DNA of 64,000 bases from Bacteroidetes bacterium GWC2_46_850 (lineage in GTDB: Bacteria; Bacteroidota; Bacteroidia; Bacteroidales; Dysgonomonadaceae). The position numbers and the translations under genes were made by a program. The notes beneath the pieces were generated by a model. The model did not search any database. It had not been told where the DNA came from and saw only the letters and a list, made by a program, of their open reading frames with translations. This document shows positions 42,633 through 52,528 of this stretch, one piece after another (within the stretch, counting starts at the first letter, position 1; each line of letters opens with the position of its first letter). The stretch lies in NCBI GenBank assembly GCA_001768325.1, contig MENQ01000011.1, positions 124,001-188,000 of the forward strand. Direction: 5' to 3'.

Positions 42633-44321
42633 ATGAATATTCGCAAAGCAATCTCTTCCCTGTTCCTGATAGTTGTTTCTGTTGTGTACAGCGGAAATAT
42701 TTTGGACACTGACACGCAGCAGGATCAGGTGCTCAGGAGATTGTACGGAATGATGGAGAGTAAGGAAACATTTATGTCGGAAAAAGAAGGCCGGATATCA
42801 GCGATAAAAATGATGCTTGCCACACCCAACATAAGCAATCTACAGCAATATGAGATCAACCTGCAGTTGTATAACGAATACAAAACATACATATCCGATT
42901 CAGCCATTCATTATGCAAAACAGAATGTAGAGCTTGCCGGAAGGTTGGGTGATCGTTACAGGATGAATGAATCGAAACTTAGCCTCACCTCTTTATATAT
43001 CATTTCAGGTTTGTATGTTGAATCGTTGGATATTTTAAATCAAATTGATCGGAGCGAGCTTACCGACAATCTGTTAATATATTATTATGACAGCTATAAA
43101 CAGCTTTACAGAAACTACTCCTTCAATAATCCCAATGCTTCTGTTTATATCGCGAAGAGTAGTCTATATCGCGATTCTTTGCTGAACGTTCTGAATAAAG
43201 AATCTAACCATTACCGGATTGTATTGGCAGAAAAACTATTCGATGAAAATCGATTGACCGAATCGAAACAAATACTGGAAGATCTGATCAATCAATCGGA
43301 GGAAGAAAATCACGAGAAGGCAGTATTGACCTATGCTCTTGCAACCATCTACCGGGAAGAGGGAATCGTTGACAAGCAAATAACCTATTTTGCCATATCG
43401 GCCATTTGTGATATCAGAAACGCAATTATGGAAAATGCTTCTATGCAGGCTCTGGCAGTGACTTTATTTGAGATCGGGAATATAGAAAAAGCCTATGACT
43501 GCATCAAATCATCGATGGAAGATGCCATGTTTTGTAATGCACGGCTGCGGACCTATGAAATTTCACAAATACTCCCCATCATCGACTCGGCCTATCAGGA
43601 AAGAGTCCGTAATCAGAAATCGGAACTTCAGCTCTTCCTCTACCTTGTAAGCTTGTTGTCGCTGTTCCTCATCATTGCGGTGATATATGTCTATCGACAG
43701 ATGAAGAAGATTACCCGTATACGAAAGGAACTTTACCACACTAACCTGAGATTGAATGAGCTGAATGAAGATCTGCAACGCACCGTTGATCAATTGAATG
43801 ATACGAATAAAAAAATGTCGGATATAAACGACGAGCTGTCTGAATCGAACGAGATCAAAGAGACTTATATCGGTCATTTCCTGGATCTCTGTTCAACCTA
43901 TATCGATAAACTGGAGAAATACCGGAGCACACTCAATAAAAAAGCGGTCGAAAGAAAATTAGAAGAACTTTTCAGAATGTTGAAATCGCATGAGATGATT
44001 GATCAGGAGTTAAAGGAGCTTTATAGCCTGTTCGATAACATCTTTCTACATCTCTATCCAAATTTTGTAGAAGAATTTAATTCTCTTCTGGTCGAAGAAG
44101 AGCGATTCAATCTAAAACCCGATGAGCTGCTCAATACCGAATTGCGTATATTTGCACTTATTAGGCTGGGGATAACCGACAGTTCACGCATAGCCAACTT
44201 TTTGCGTTATTCTGCAAATACGATCTACAATTATCGGACGAGAGTCCGAAATAAAGCTGCCGTACCTCGTGATAAATTCGAAAGCTTTGTGATGAAAATA
44301 GGGGTTATTCAGAAGATTTAA
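42633..44321 (+). CDS. SusR-like membrane-bound PUL regulator (DUF6377)
   Basis: A 562-residue protein with an N-terminal signal or anchor segment, tetratricopeptide-like helices to about residue 320, one membrane helix (LFLYLVSLLSLFLIIAVIYVY), a coiled coil rich in Asn, Leu and Glu, and a C-terminal domain ending in a helix-turn-helix-like stretch (ITDSSRIANFLRYSANTIYN). This is the arrangement of DUF6377 proteins, including the starch regulator SusR of Bacteroides. It directly precedes the alpha-glucan PUL and is its likely sensor, detecting oligosaccharide in the periplasm. Confidence 0.88.
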   Translation: MNIRKAISSLFLIVVSVVYSGNILDTDTQQDQVLRRLYGMMESKETFMSEKEGRISAIKMMLATPNISNLQQYEINLQLYNEYKTYISDSAIHYAKQNVELAGRLGDRYRMNESKLSLTSLYIISGLYVESLDILNQIDRSELTDNLLIYYYDSYKQLYRNYSFNNPNASVYIAKSSLYRDSLLNVLNKESNHYRIVLAEKLFDENRLTESKQILEDLINQSEEENHEKAVLTYALATIYREEGIVDKQITYFAISAICDIRNAIMENASMQALAVTLFEIGNIEKAYDCIKSSMEDAMFCNARLRTYEISQILPIIDSAYQERVRNQKSELQLFLYLVSLLSLFLIIAVIYVYRQMKKITRIRKELYHTNLRLNELNEDLQRTVDQLNDTNKKMSDINDELSESNEIKETYIGHFLDLCSTYIDKLEKYRSTLNKKAVERKLEELFRMLKSHEMIDQELKELYSLFDNIFLHLYPNFVEEFNSLLVEEERFNLKPDELLNTELRIFALIRLGITDSSRIANFLRYSANTIYNYRTRVRNKAAVPRDKFESFVMKIGVIQKI

Positions 44322-44692
44322 ATATATTCTATCCACTTTTTTGTTGCAATTATAATTTTTAATTATTTGATAATTAGCGTTTTGATGTTTTATACATCTA
44401 TATGTTAACTATTTGAATTTTTAAGTCATCATTTCATCTTTTACATTTGCTAACGTAATGTTCGAATGATTTGCGTTTGTTTCTACCGGATTATTTCCTA
44501 AAGATGATCTACTCTGGATGAAAAGTCCTCACCAGGTTTGTTCTTGGCCGATTTCACTGCGCAAAACGAGTGTTAACTCACATCGAAGTTAGTGTTAAAA
44601 ACAATTAAATAGGGGCGGGCGTAGCCTGGGAACTTGTTTAAGCTATTATTATAGTGAGAATTTTCACATTTTTATTTTCTAAATTTATTAAC
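44322..44692. promoter_or_regulatory. regulatory region before the dextran PUL, with paired direct repeats
   Basis: AGTGTTAA occurs at 44569-44576 and 44591-44598, 22 bases apart, two helical turns, on one face of the DNA. A TACATTTG -7 box lies at 44442-44449, which would give a leader of about 240 bases with the repeats inside it; if a more proximal activator-dependent promoter exists, the repeats would be its upstream sites. An AT-rich inverted repeat (44360-44366 with 44370-44376) lies just after the regulator gene. Confidence 0.45.
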
Positions 44693-47600
44693 ATGAGGGA
44701 AAAACAGAAATTTTTCAAAGAGCCATTTGCATATAGGCTGGTTTTATTTGTATTGTGTGCGGCCTTTACAGCGAATCTGTCGGCTCAGAATCAAAAAACT
44801 ATTTCCGGGAATATCACCGAAGAGAATGGTGTTTCTGTGATAGGTGCTTCCGTTTTTGTAAAAGGAACTACGACCGGTACCGTAAGTGATATCGATGGTA
44901 ATTTTTCTTTATCGGTGCCCGAATCATCAGTAATTACCATATCTTATATAGGATATCACCCACAGGAGATCCCTGTTGCAGGGAAAACACATCTCTCTAT
45001 CGTGCTAAAAGAGGACAACCAACTGTTGGACGAGTTGGTTGTAATCGGATATGGTGTGATGAAAAAAAGAGATCTCACAGGCGCTGTATCATCGGTTTCG
45101 GGGGAGACGATGAAGGACAAGCCGGTAGCCAGTATCGGGGAAGCGCTTCAGGGACGGGCTGCAGGTGTGCAGGTTATCTCCTCCGGTAAACCGGGTGACA
45201 ATGTCTCCTTCCGCATCAGGGGAATCAGCACTATCAATAACAGCGAACCGCTTCTGGTTATAGACGGGGTACCCACGGACCTGGGAATCAATTCCCTGAA
45301 TATGGAAGATGTGGAAACCGTGGATGTGCTCAAAGATGCTTCTGCCACTGCCATTTACGGGTCGCGGGGGGCAAACGGCGTCATATTGGTTACCACGAAG
45401 AAGGGCAAATCGGGTGACGGATCTATCTCATTCAGTGCGAACTGGGGAGTACAAACTGCTACCGGCATGCCACAGATGTTGAATGCTACACAGTTTGCCT
45501 CGTTACATAACGAGATGATTGCTAATTATAACCAGTTGGCCTCCTCCCCGCTGACACAGCGCGCCGACTTTGCTGATCCAACGGTCTGGGGTGAAGGTAC
45601 CGACTGGCTTGATGAACTCTTCCGTTCGGCGAGAATGAGAAACTATACGGTTTCCTATTCCGGAGGTAGTGATAAGGGAAATTATTATGTGTCGGGAGGA
45701 GTATTCGATCAGGACGGTGTTGTGTCTAATACATCATACCGACGATACACGGTGCAGTTCAATAGCGAATCGAACGTGCGTTCATGGATAAAATTCGGGA
45801 ACAATATAACCCTGAGTCACGATATCAAGAAACAGGGTTCTTATGATATTCGCGGTACGATGGCCTCGCTGCCTACGCAGCCTGTTTACAACGAAGATGG
45901 TTCTTACTCCGGTCCCGGAGAACCGGCTTATCAGTACGGGGATATACGCAATCCTATTGGAACAGCAACACTTAGTCGAAACAGAACCAACGGATACAAC
46001 GTGCTTGGAAATATCTTCGCTGAGATAAAACCGGCAGATAAACTTACTTTTAAGTCACTGGGTGGCATCGACTTCAAGTTTTGGGATCAGAACAGCTTTA
46101 GTCCCAAATATGACTGGAAGCCTATCCCACAGCCGCAGTCTTCACTGTATGAAGAGTCGAATAAAAGTCTTACCTATCTGTGGGACAATACGCTTACTTA
46201 CCTCGACACCTTCGCAGATAAACACAACGTCAACGTGATGATTGGTTCCAGCGCCCAGAATAACTTGTATAACCGCATGAACGCAAGTGTGCAGGGATTC
46301 CTGAGTGATAATAACAGCCAGTTAAATAACGGGCTTACCGACCCCACCGTCGGGGGTACCAAAAACGATTGGGCTATCCTCTCGTTTATGGGGCGAGCCA
46401 ATTACAATTACGACAACAAATATCTTTTCACCGCAACAATCCGTCGCGACGGCTCCTCCCGATTTTCCAAAGAAAACAGGTGGGGTACTTTTCCCTCGTT
46501 CTCCGCAGCTTGGCGCTTGTCGGAAGAATCTTTCTTCCACGCAAACGAATGGATCGACGATGTGAAAGTCCGTTTGGGATACGGAGAAACGGGAAACCAG
46601 GGAGGTATAGACAACTACGCCTATTTTACCCGGTTGAAAACGGGACAGTATGTGTTCAACGGTACACCGGTTTCTACGCTCTATCCGCTGGTGATGCCCA
46701 ATCAGGATGTACAATGGGAGACGGTAAGGCAGTTTAATGCCGGGGTGGATCTCTCTTTATTGAATCAACGGATTAATCTGACGCTTGATGCTTACCTGAA
46801 AAATACAAGCGATATGCTGGTGCCGATGTCAGTACCCATCACAACAGGTTATTCAGACATTTACGTGCCTAGTGTAAATGCCGGAGAGATTAGGAACAAA
46901 GGGCTTGAGCTGACTGTCTCCTCCAGAAACCTCACGGGCCAGTTTGAATGGGATACCGATTTCAATGTTTCTTACAATAAGAATGAAGTAATCAAAATGA
47001 ATGACGGTATTGCCCTGTTTACCGGTGGGGATATCAATATGACTAAAGTGCAGGTGAGTGCCGAAGGACGACCTGTGAACGCGTTCTATGGTTATGTAAC
47101 CAACGGCATCTTCCAGAATCAGGAGGAGGTGGACCGGTATGCTACGCAGGTAACCGGCGGAACAGCACCTGGCGATATCAAGTTTCGTGATCTTGACAAC
47201 AACGGAGTCATCAATGCCGATGACCGTACCTTTATCGGTAATCCATTCCCTGAATGGACGTTCTCCATGAACAACAGCTTTGCTTACGGAAATTTCGACC
47301 TGCAGGTCTTTTTCCAGGGTGTGGCCGGAAACGACATTTACAATGCCAACAGAATATGGCAGGAAAGTATGTCAGTCCCGCAAAACCAGACGACAAAAGT
47401 GTTGGACCGCTGGACAGGAGAAGGAACAAGTAACAGTGTTCCGCGTGCTGTCTACAGCGACCCCAATCAGAATGTACGCCATTCCAACCGGTTTATCGAG
47501 GATGGATCATACCTTCGTTTGAAAAATCTCACGTTAGGATATACGTTGCCGAAATCAGTAGCACAGAAGGCTCAACTAAGTATGGCACGACTCTATCTCT

Positions 47601-47728
47601 CTTGCCAGAACCTCTTTACATTGACCGGTTATTCTGGTTTTGATCCTGAAGTAGGGGCAGGAGGTGTCGATCTCGGCACCTATCCGGTAACACGTACAAT
47701 CAGTTTAGGCCTAAATATTCAATTTTAA
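44693..47728 (+). CDS. SusC/RagA-type TonB-dependent transporter (dextran PUL)
   Basis: A 1011-residue outer-membrane importer. The start at ATG 44693 gives MREKQKFFKEPFAYRLVLFV, a signal peptide ending NLSAQ; the longer GTG-started frame from 44654 adds an unlikely leader. A carboxypeptidase-like domain (ISGNITEENGVSVIGASVFV) precedes the plug with LLDELVVIGYGVMKKRDLTG and VLKDASATAIYGSRGANG. The barrel ends SLGLNIQF. Its SusD partner begins 11 bases after the stop. Confidence 0.95.
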   Translation: MREKQKFFKEPFAYRLVLFVLCAAFTANLSAQNQKTISGNITEENGVSVIGASVFVKGTTTGTVSDIDGNFSLSVPESSVITISYIGYHPQEIPVAGKTHLSIVLKEDNQLLDELVVIGYGVMKKRDLTGAVSSVSGETMKDKPVASIGEALQGRAAGVQVISSGKPGDNVSFRIRGISTINNSEPLLVIDGVPTDLGINSLNMEDVETVDVLKDASATAIYGSRGANGVILVTTKKGKSGDGSISFSANWGVQTATGMPQMLNATQFASLHNEMIANYNQLASSPLTQRADFADPTVWGEGTDWLDELFRSARMRNYTVSYSGGSDKGNYYVSGGVFDQDGVVSNTSYRRYTVQFNSESNVRSWIKFGNNITLSHDIKKQGSYDIRGTMASLPTQPVYNEDGSYSGPGEPAYQYGDIRNPIGTATLSRNRTNGYNVLGNIFAEIKPADKLTFKSLGGIDFKFWDQNSFSPKYDWKPIPQPQSSLYEESNKSLTYLWDNTLTYLDTFADKHNVNVMIGSSAQNNLYNRMNASVQGFLSDNNSQLNNGLTDPTVGGTKNDWAILSFMGRANYNYDNKYLFTATIRRDGSSRFSKENRWGTFPSFSAAWRLSEESFFHANEWIDDVKVRLGYGETGNQGGIDNYAYFTRLKTGQYVFNGTPVSTLYPLVMPNQDVQWETVRQFNAGVDLSLLNQRINLTLDAYLKNTSDMLVPMSVPITTGYSDIYVPSVNAGEIRNKGLELTVSSRNLTGQFEWDTDFNVSYNKNEVIKMNDGIALFTGGDINMTKVQVSAEGRPVNAFYGYVTNGIFQNQEEVDRYATQVTGGTAPGDIKFRDLDNNGVINADDRTFIGNPFPEWTFSMNNSFAYGNFDLQVFFQGVAGNDIYNANRIWQESMSVPQNQTTKVLDRWTGEGTSNSVPRAVYSDPNQNVRHSNRFIEDGSYLRLKNLTLGYTLPKSVAQKAQLSMARLYLSCQNLFTLTGYSGFDPEVGAGGVDLGTYPVTRTISLGLNIQF

Positions 47729-47739
47729 TCGATGACAAT

Positions 47740-49230
47740 ATGAGAAAAATAGCATATATAATTGGACTTTTATCGGTATTGACACTCTTTGGATCCTGCT
47801 CCGATTTTTTGGATAAAGTTCCGTATGAAGACCCAAGTGCCGAGGCTCTCACGGACGAAGCGTCGGCTATTGCCCTGGTAAATGGGGCTTATCAGCCGCT
47901 ACAGCGTCCCAAATTATACAACATGAGAATCTGGACGCTCGATATCATTGCAGGAAACAGCGAAGTGGGTGCTGGTGGAGGCACCGACGGGATAGAGACT
48001 GTTACCTTGGCAAATTTTGTAGCTACAGCCGACAATGCAGCTGCACTGGACATATGGCGAGGTCCCAATCCCGGGATACTATACTGCAATACGGTATTGG
48101 AAAATGTGCCGAAGATGGATATCGACGAATCGTTGAAAAACCGTTCTATCGGAGAAGCGAAGTTTCTTCGTGCCAACTATTATTTCATTCTGGTGCAGCT
48201 TTTCGGAGATGTCCCGATGACAGTCTCCACACCGAAGCCTGGAGACAACCTGCTGCCCGAACGTACCGACAAGATGACCATCTACAACGAGGTGATAATT
48301 CCTGACTTGAAGGATGCAATTGAATTGTTGCCGGTCAGGGAAGCATATTCGGGAAGCGACATCGGCCGTGCTTCCAAGGGTGCGGCTGCCGGCATGCTGG
48401 CAAAGGTTTATCTGACATTGGGAATGTATGCAGAATCACTACAGATGAGTGAGCTGGTAGAGAGCCTCGGTTATACCCTGAATTCCGATTACAGCGATAG
48501 CTTCGGGGGTGAGGAACGGCATAAGAACACAGCAGAATCTCTATTTGAAGTGCAATATTACGGACTGACCAAGGCTGGTTTCTGGAGTGATGAAAACCAG
48601 GCCAACTGGCTAAGTACCTACATGGGTCCGCGTAATACAGGATGGGTTGGCGGTGCTTATGGCTGGAACCAACCGACACAGGAGTTCGTGGACCAATATG
48701 AGAATGGAGATTTGCGTAAAGACAAAACCATCCTGTATGAGGGAGGTCCCGATTTCGACGGCAAATCATACAAGGCGAATATGTCGAACACGGGTTACAA
48801 TGTTCGGAAGTTCCTTGTGCCGCTGTCCGTCTCTCCCGATTATAATACCAACTCTGCAAATGTTGTGGTATTGCGTTTTGCCGATGTGTTGTTGATGAAA
48901 GCTGAAGCGCTGAATGAGCTGGGAAGAACAACAGAAGCAGAAGAACCATTATACCAGGTGCGTAAAAGGGCAGGCCTGACAAATAGGGGAGATGTGGAGA
49001 ATCTCACAACCGAACAGATGAGAGAGAAAATCAGAAATGAACGTCGCATTGAACTGGCCTTCGAAGGACATCGCTGGTTCGATATCATCAGGTGGGATAA
49101 CGGACAATATGCCTTGGATTTCCTGCACTCCATCGGTAAAATCAACGCGACGCAGAAACACCTGTTGTTTCCTATCCCGCAAAAGGAGAGGGATGCCAAT
49201 CCTAATCTCACACAAAATCAAGGATATTAA
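47740..49230 (+). CDS. SusD/RagB-type glycan-binding lipoprotein (dextran PUL)
   Basis: A 496-residue surface lipoprotein with lipobox LTLFGSC and mature start SDFLDKVPYEDPS, then the classic SusD helices, including LRANYYFILVQLFGDVPM and the C-terminal IRNERRIELAFEGHRWFDIIRW motif. It would hold the alpha-glucan above the SusC channel. The SusE/F-like gene follows 20 bases later. Confidence 0.95.
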   Translation: MRKIAYIIGLLSVLTLFGSCSDFLDKVPYEDPSAEALTDEASAIALVNGAYQPLQRPKLYNMRIWTLDIIAGNSEVGAGGGTDGIETVTLANFVATADNAAALDIWRGPNPGILYCNTVLENVPKMDIDESLKNRSIGEAKFLRANYYFILVQLFGDVPMTVSTPKPGDNLLPERTDKMTIYNEVIIPDLKDAIELLPVREAYSGSDIGRASKGAAAGMLAKVYLTLGMYAESLQMSELVESLGYTLNSDYSDSFGGEERHKNTAESLFEVQYYGLTKAGFWSDENQANWLSTYMGPRNTGWVGGAYGWNQPTQEFVDQYENGDLRKDKTILYEGGPDFDGKSYKANMSNTGYNVRKFLVPLSVSPDYNTNSANVVVLRFADVLLMKAEALNELGRTTEAEEPLYQVRKRAGLTNRGDVENLTTEQMREKIRNERRIELAFEGHRWFDIIRWDNGQYALDFLHSIGKINATQKHLLFPIPQKERDANPNLTQNQGY

Positions 49231-49250
49231 TATCAAAAAGAGAGACTGTT

Positions 49251-50693
49251 ATGAAGATATACAGATTACTATTTTTACTGTCGTTGTGGGTCACACTGTT
49301 TGTAGGGTGTGCCGACGATAATTACATGGAACTGGACAAGGGAAGCAGTCCCCTTGAAATAACTGCTTCATTGGCTGAAATCGAGCTGGATGCTGCAAAT
49401 CCGACTTCGGAAGCCTTGAAATTGTCATGGACAACCGGTTCCAACCAAGGTACCAATGCCGGAATCAGCTATACCTTTCAGATGGATTTGCAGGGTGACA
49501 ACTTTGCAGGAGGCGTATCGATTGATTTGGGAAGGGGTGTATACGAAAAAATTTACAAGAACGAAGAGCTGAATGAGATATTGCTAAATAATTTTGGTGT
49601 TGAAGTAAATAAGGAGGTGGTGCTGGAGGTCCGTGTTAAAGCCACTGTCGCTGCAGAGGGTATCGAACCGGAGATTTCGAACCTGCAACGCCTCTCGGTT
49701 AAAACACACAAACCGATTACCAAGACACTGTACATGCTGGGTGATGCTACACCCAACGGATGGAATGCCGACGATGCCACCGAAATGCGCCCCATCAGCA
49801 ATGTTCCCAAAGGGTTTACCTGGACCGGATCGCTTTCGCCAGGAAAATTCAAATTTATCGCCACGCCGGGAGAGTTTGCTCCCTCTTACAACAAGGGAGA
49901 GAGCGATACGAAACTCTATCTGCGCGAAAGTTTTGATGATCCCTACGACGAACAGTTCGAAATAACTGAAGGAGGAACCTATACGGTAAAAGTGAATTTG
50001 ATTACGCTGACAATCAGTATTGTAAGAGGTGAAGGACCGGAATATAGCGAATTGTGGTTTGTAGGCAATCCCACCGGATGGAGTTTTCAGCCGATGGCCG
50101 TGAATCCTGTGGATCCGTTTATCTTCCATTACAATGGTGACCTTTCAGCCGGGGGTGAATTTAAAATAGGAACTGCCGCGGGAAACTGGGACGCACCCTT
50201 TTTCCGTCCCACTGTTGATAAGACAGCAGAAGGCATAGGCCTCGATGTGGACAAATGGGCGGGTGATCCTGATTATAAATGGAACATTACTGGCGGCGTA
50301 TATAAAATCAAACTGGATACACGGGACATGAAGATAGATATCGTTCCATTTGTGCCATTTGAAATGATTTACCTCGTAGGCGATGCTTCACCCAACGGGT
50401 GGGATATTGGCAATGCCACTCCCATGACGGCCACAGCCGATCCCTACAAGTTCACATGGAGTGGATCACTTAAGGGCGGAGAGCTGAAGTTTACATGCGA
50501 CAAGCAATCCGATTGGAATGGTGCCTGGTTTATTGCGAGCGAAGCAGATAAATCACCTACGGGGCAGACAGAACAGATGTTGTTTAATTATCCCGGGGCT
50601 GGCGTGGACTACAAGTGGAGGATTTCGGAATCCGGCACTTATAAAATCGAACTCGATCAGTTAAAAGAAACCATCACCATTCAAAAACAATAA
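49251..50693 (+). CDS. SusE/SusF-like surface alpha-glucan-binding lipoprotein, three repeats
   Basis: A 480-residue lipoprotein (LWVTLFVGC signal) with an N-terminal SusE-type domain (about 25-155) followed by three starch-binding repeats: TLYMLGDATPNGWNADDATE, ELWFVGNPTGWSFQP and IYLVGDASPNGWDIGNATPM, each ending in a strand pair such as YTVKVNLITLTISI. The first and third repeats are most alike; the second lacks the Asn-Gly of the PNGW element and has PTGW. It binds alpha-glucan at the surface but has no catalytic residues. Confidence 0.9.
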   Translation: MKIYRLLFLLSLWVTLFVGCADDNYMELDKGSSPLEITASLAEIELDAANPTSEALKLSWTTGSNQGTNAGISYTFQMDLQGDNFAGGVSIDLGRGVYEKIYKNEELNEILLNNFGVEVNKEVVLEVRVKATVAAEGIEPEISNLQRLSVKTHKPITKTLYMLGDATPNGWNADDATEMRPISNVPKGFTWTGSLSPGKFKFIATPGEFAPSYNKGESDTKLYLRESFDDPYDEQFEITEGGTYTVKVNLITLTISIVRGEGPEYSELWFVGNPTGWSFQPMAVNPVDPFIFHYNGDLSAGGEFKIGTAAGNWDAPFFRPTVDKTAEGIGLDVDKWAGDPDYKWNITGGVYKIKLDTRDMKIDIVPFVPFEMIYLVGDASPNGWDIGNATPMTATADPYKFTWSGSLKGGELKFTCDKQSDWNGAWFIASEADKSPTGQTEQMLFNYPGAGVDYKWRISESGTYKIELDQLKETITIQKQ

Positions 50694-50705
50694 ACAAACA
50701 GGGAT

Positions 50706-50739
50706 GATCTACCGCACCGGATGAGCGGTGCGGCAGATC
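50706..50739 (+). other. strong intercistronic RNA hairpin between SusE/F-like and GH66 genes
   Basis: CCGCACCG (50712-50719) pairs with CGGTGCGG (50726-50733), extended after one A-C mismatch by GATCT (50706-50710) with AGATC (50735-50739); the loop is six bases. No T-run follows, so termination is unlikely. A role in mRNA stability or processing, setting different levels for transport and enzyme genes, is inference. Confidence 0.7.
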
Positions 50740-50752
50740 TCCGATTCAAATT

Positions 50753-52507
50753 ATGATCAAAAAAATCACCTTTCTGTTTTTAATCTGTTTGCTGACATTG
50801 ACTTCATGCAAAGATGATTATGATACAAAAAATAATCCGATAACTTACGGCGATACCTATCTGTCGGTCGACATCACAACCGATAAGTCGGTATACAAAC
50901 CAGGGGAGACTGTCCGTTTTACGCTGAAAGAAAAACCTTCCGGTAACCCAAAAGTGCGTTATTCGCACCTGGGAAAAGTAATAAAGGAGGAGGAGCTGCA
51001 GGGGACGAGCTGGTCATGGATTACACCGGCAGAAGATTTCAAAGGGTATATGGTGGATATTTATGAAGTTGATGGAAAAGAAGAAAAGATTTATCACACC
51101 ATTGCTGTGGATGTTTCTTCCGACTGGACAAAGTTTCCCCGTTACGGCTTTCTCTCTTCGTATGGTGATCTGTCGAAGACGCAGATCGGGAAAAATATTG
51201 AGCTTTTAAACCGTTATCACATAAATGGGGTACAATTTTATGACTGGATGCACGACCACCACCGCCCGCTGGCAGGAACCGTAGATAATCCGCTGTCCCA
51301 GTGGCCCGATCTCATTGGTCGTACCAACTATCTCTCTACAGTGAAAAGTTATATTGATGCCATGCACGGGAGAGGAATGAAAGCGATGTTTTACAATCTC
51401 GCATTTGGCGCATTGAGCAATGCGGCGGCGGATGGTGTAAAGGAAGAGTGGTATATTTTCAAGGATTCCAACCGCTCAGTCAAAGACAGTCACCATCTTG
51501 ATTCCCCCTTTCGCAGTAGCATTTACCTCACAAATCCGGCAAACAATGCGTGGCAGAACTATCTCATAGCACGTCATAACGATGTATACCGGGTATTCGA
51601 TTTCGACGGTTATCATATTGATCAGCTGGGTAACCGGGGAGCAGTATACGATTATAACGGTAATCTGCTAAAGTTGGAGGAGACTTATGCGTCTTTTATA
51701 GCAGCCATGAAGCAGTCCCGTCCCGACAAAAGGTTGGTGATGAATGCGGTTAGCCAGTTTGGGCAGAGTTATATATCCCAAAACGAGGTCGATTTTCTCT
51801 ATACCGAAGTGTGGGATGAAAGCAAAACTTTTGGAGAGCTGGCAAATGTGATCCTTGAAAACAATGCCTATTCGGATAACAAGAAGCAGACCGTGCTGGC
51901 TGCTTATGTTAACTATGCAAAATCCAGCAGCTCTGGTTATGTAAACGCACCGGGTGTATTGTTGACCAACGCGGTGATATTCTCGTTCGGAGGAGCTCAC
52001 CTTGAACTGGGTGAACACTACCTGGCAAACGAATACTTCCCCAATTCGAATCTGCAGATGAAGAAAGAGTTAAAGGAGGCTTTGGTTTGTTACTACGATT
52101 TTCTTGTGGCTTATCAGAATCTTTTACGTGACGGAGGAGCGTTTGCCTCGTTCAATGTGCAGTCGGACAACAACCAGGCCAGGTTTGAAAACTGGCCTGC
52201 ATCAAAGGGAGCCGTAGCCGTTACTGGCAAAAGATTTACTGACAAGGAAGTAATCCATCTGCTTAATTTCTCTAATGCAAACTCCATGGAGTGGAGAGAT
52301 ACCAATGGAACCCAAAAAGAGCCTCTGGCCATCATCGGTACTGAAATAAAAGTAACAGTGACCCGTCCTGTGAAGAAAATCTGGTTTGCTTCACCCGATA
52401 TAAATGGAGGAGCAGCCAGAACGCTCGACTTCACACAGGCAGGGAATGAAGTCAGGTTCACACTTCCGTCGTTGAAGTATTGGGACATGATTGTCATCGA
52501 GTATTAA
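50753..52507 (+). CDS. GH66 endo-dextranase, lipoprotein
   Basis: A 584-residue enzyme cutting alpha-1,6-glucan chains. The lipoprotein signal ends LLTLTSC, so it should be held at the cell surface. After an N-terminal beta domain comes the GH66 barrel: RYHINGVQFYDWMHDHHRP, the probable nucleophile Asp290 in YHIDQLGNRG and acid/base Glu352 in LYTEVWDE, then a C-terminal beta domain. Some GH66 enzymes make cyclic isomalto-oligosaccharides, but the extra carbohydrate module common in those was not noticed. It identifies the PUL substrate as dextran or a related alpha-glucan. Confidence 0.92.
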   Translation: MIKKITFLFLICLLTLTSCKDDYDTKNNPITYGDTYLSVDITTDKSVYKPGETVRFTLKEKPSGNPKVRYSHLGKVIKEEELQGTSWSWITPAEDFKGYMVDIYEVDGKEEKIYHTIAVDVSSDWTKFPRYGFLSSYGDLSKTQIGKNIELLNRYHINGVQFYDWMHDHHRPLAGTVDNPLSQWPDLIGRTNYLSTVKSYIDAMHGRGMKAMFYNLAFGALSNAAADGVKEEWYIFKDSNRSVKDSHHLDSPFRSSIYLTNPANNAWQNYLIARHNDVYRVFDFDGYHIDQLGNRGAVYDYNGNLLKLEETYASFIAAMKQSRPDKRLVMNAVSQFGQSYISQNEVDFLYTEVWDESKTFGELANVILENNAYSDNKKQTVLAAYVNYAKSSSSGYVNAPGVLLTNAVIFSFGGAHLELGEHYLANEYFPNSNLQMKKELKEALVCYYDFLVAYQNLLRDGGAFASFNVQSDNNQARFENWPASKGAVAVTGKRFTDKEVIHLLNFSNANSMEWRDTNGTQKEPLAIIGTEIKVTVTRPVKKIWFASPDINGGAARTLDFTQAGNEVRFTLPSLKYWDMIVIEY

Positions 52508-52528
52508 CTATCACGTAAAAGAAATTTG

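Noticed and set aside
44322-44692. A metabolite riboswitch before SusC
   Set aside because: No known riboswitch core could be matched; only repeats and weak stems are visible.
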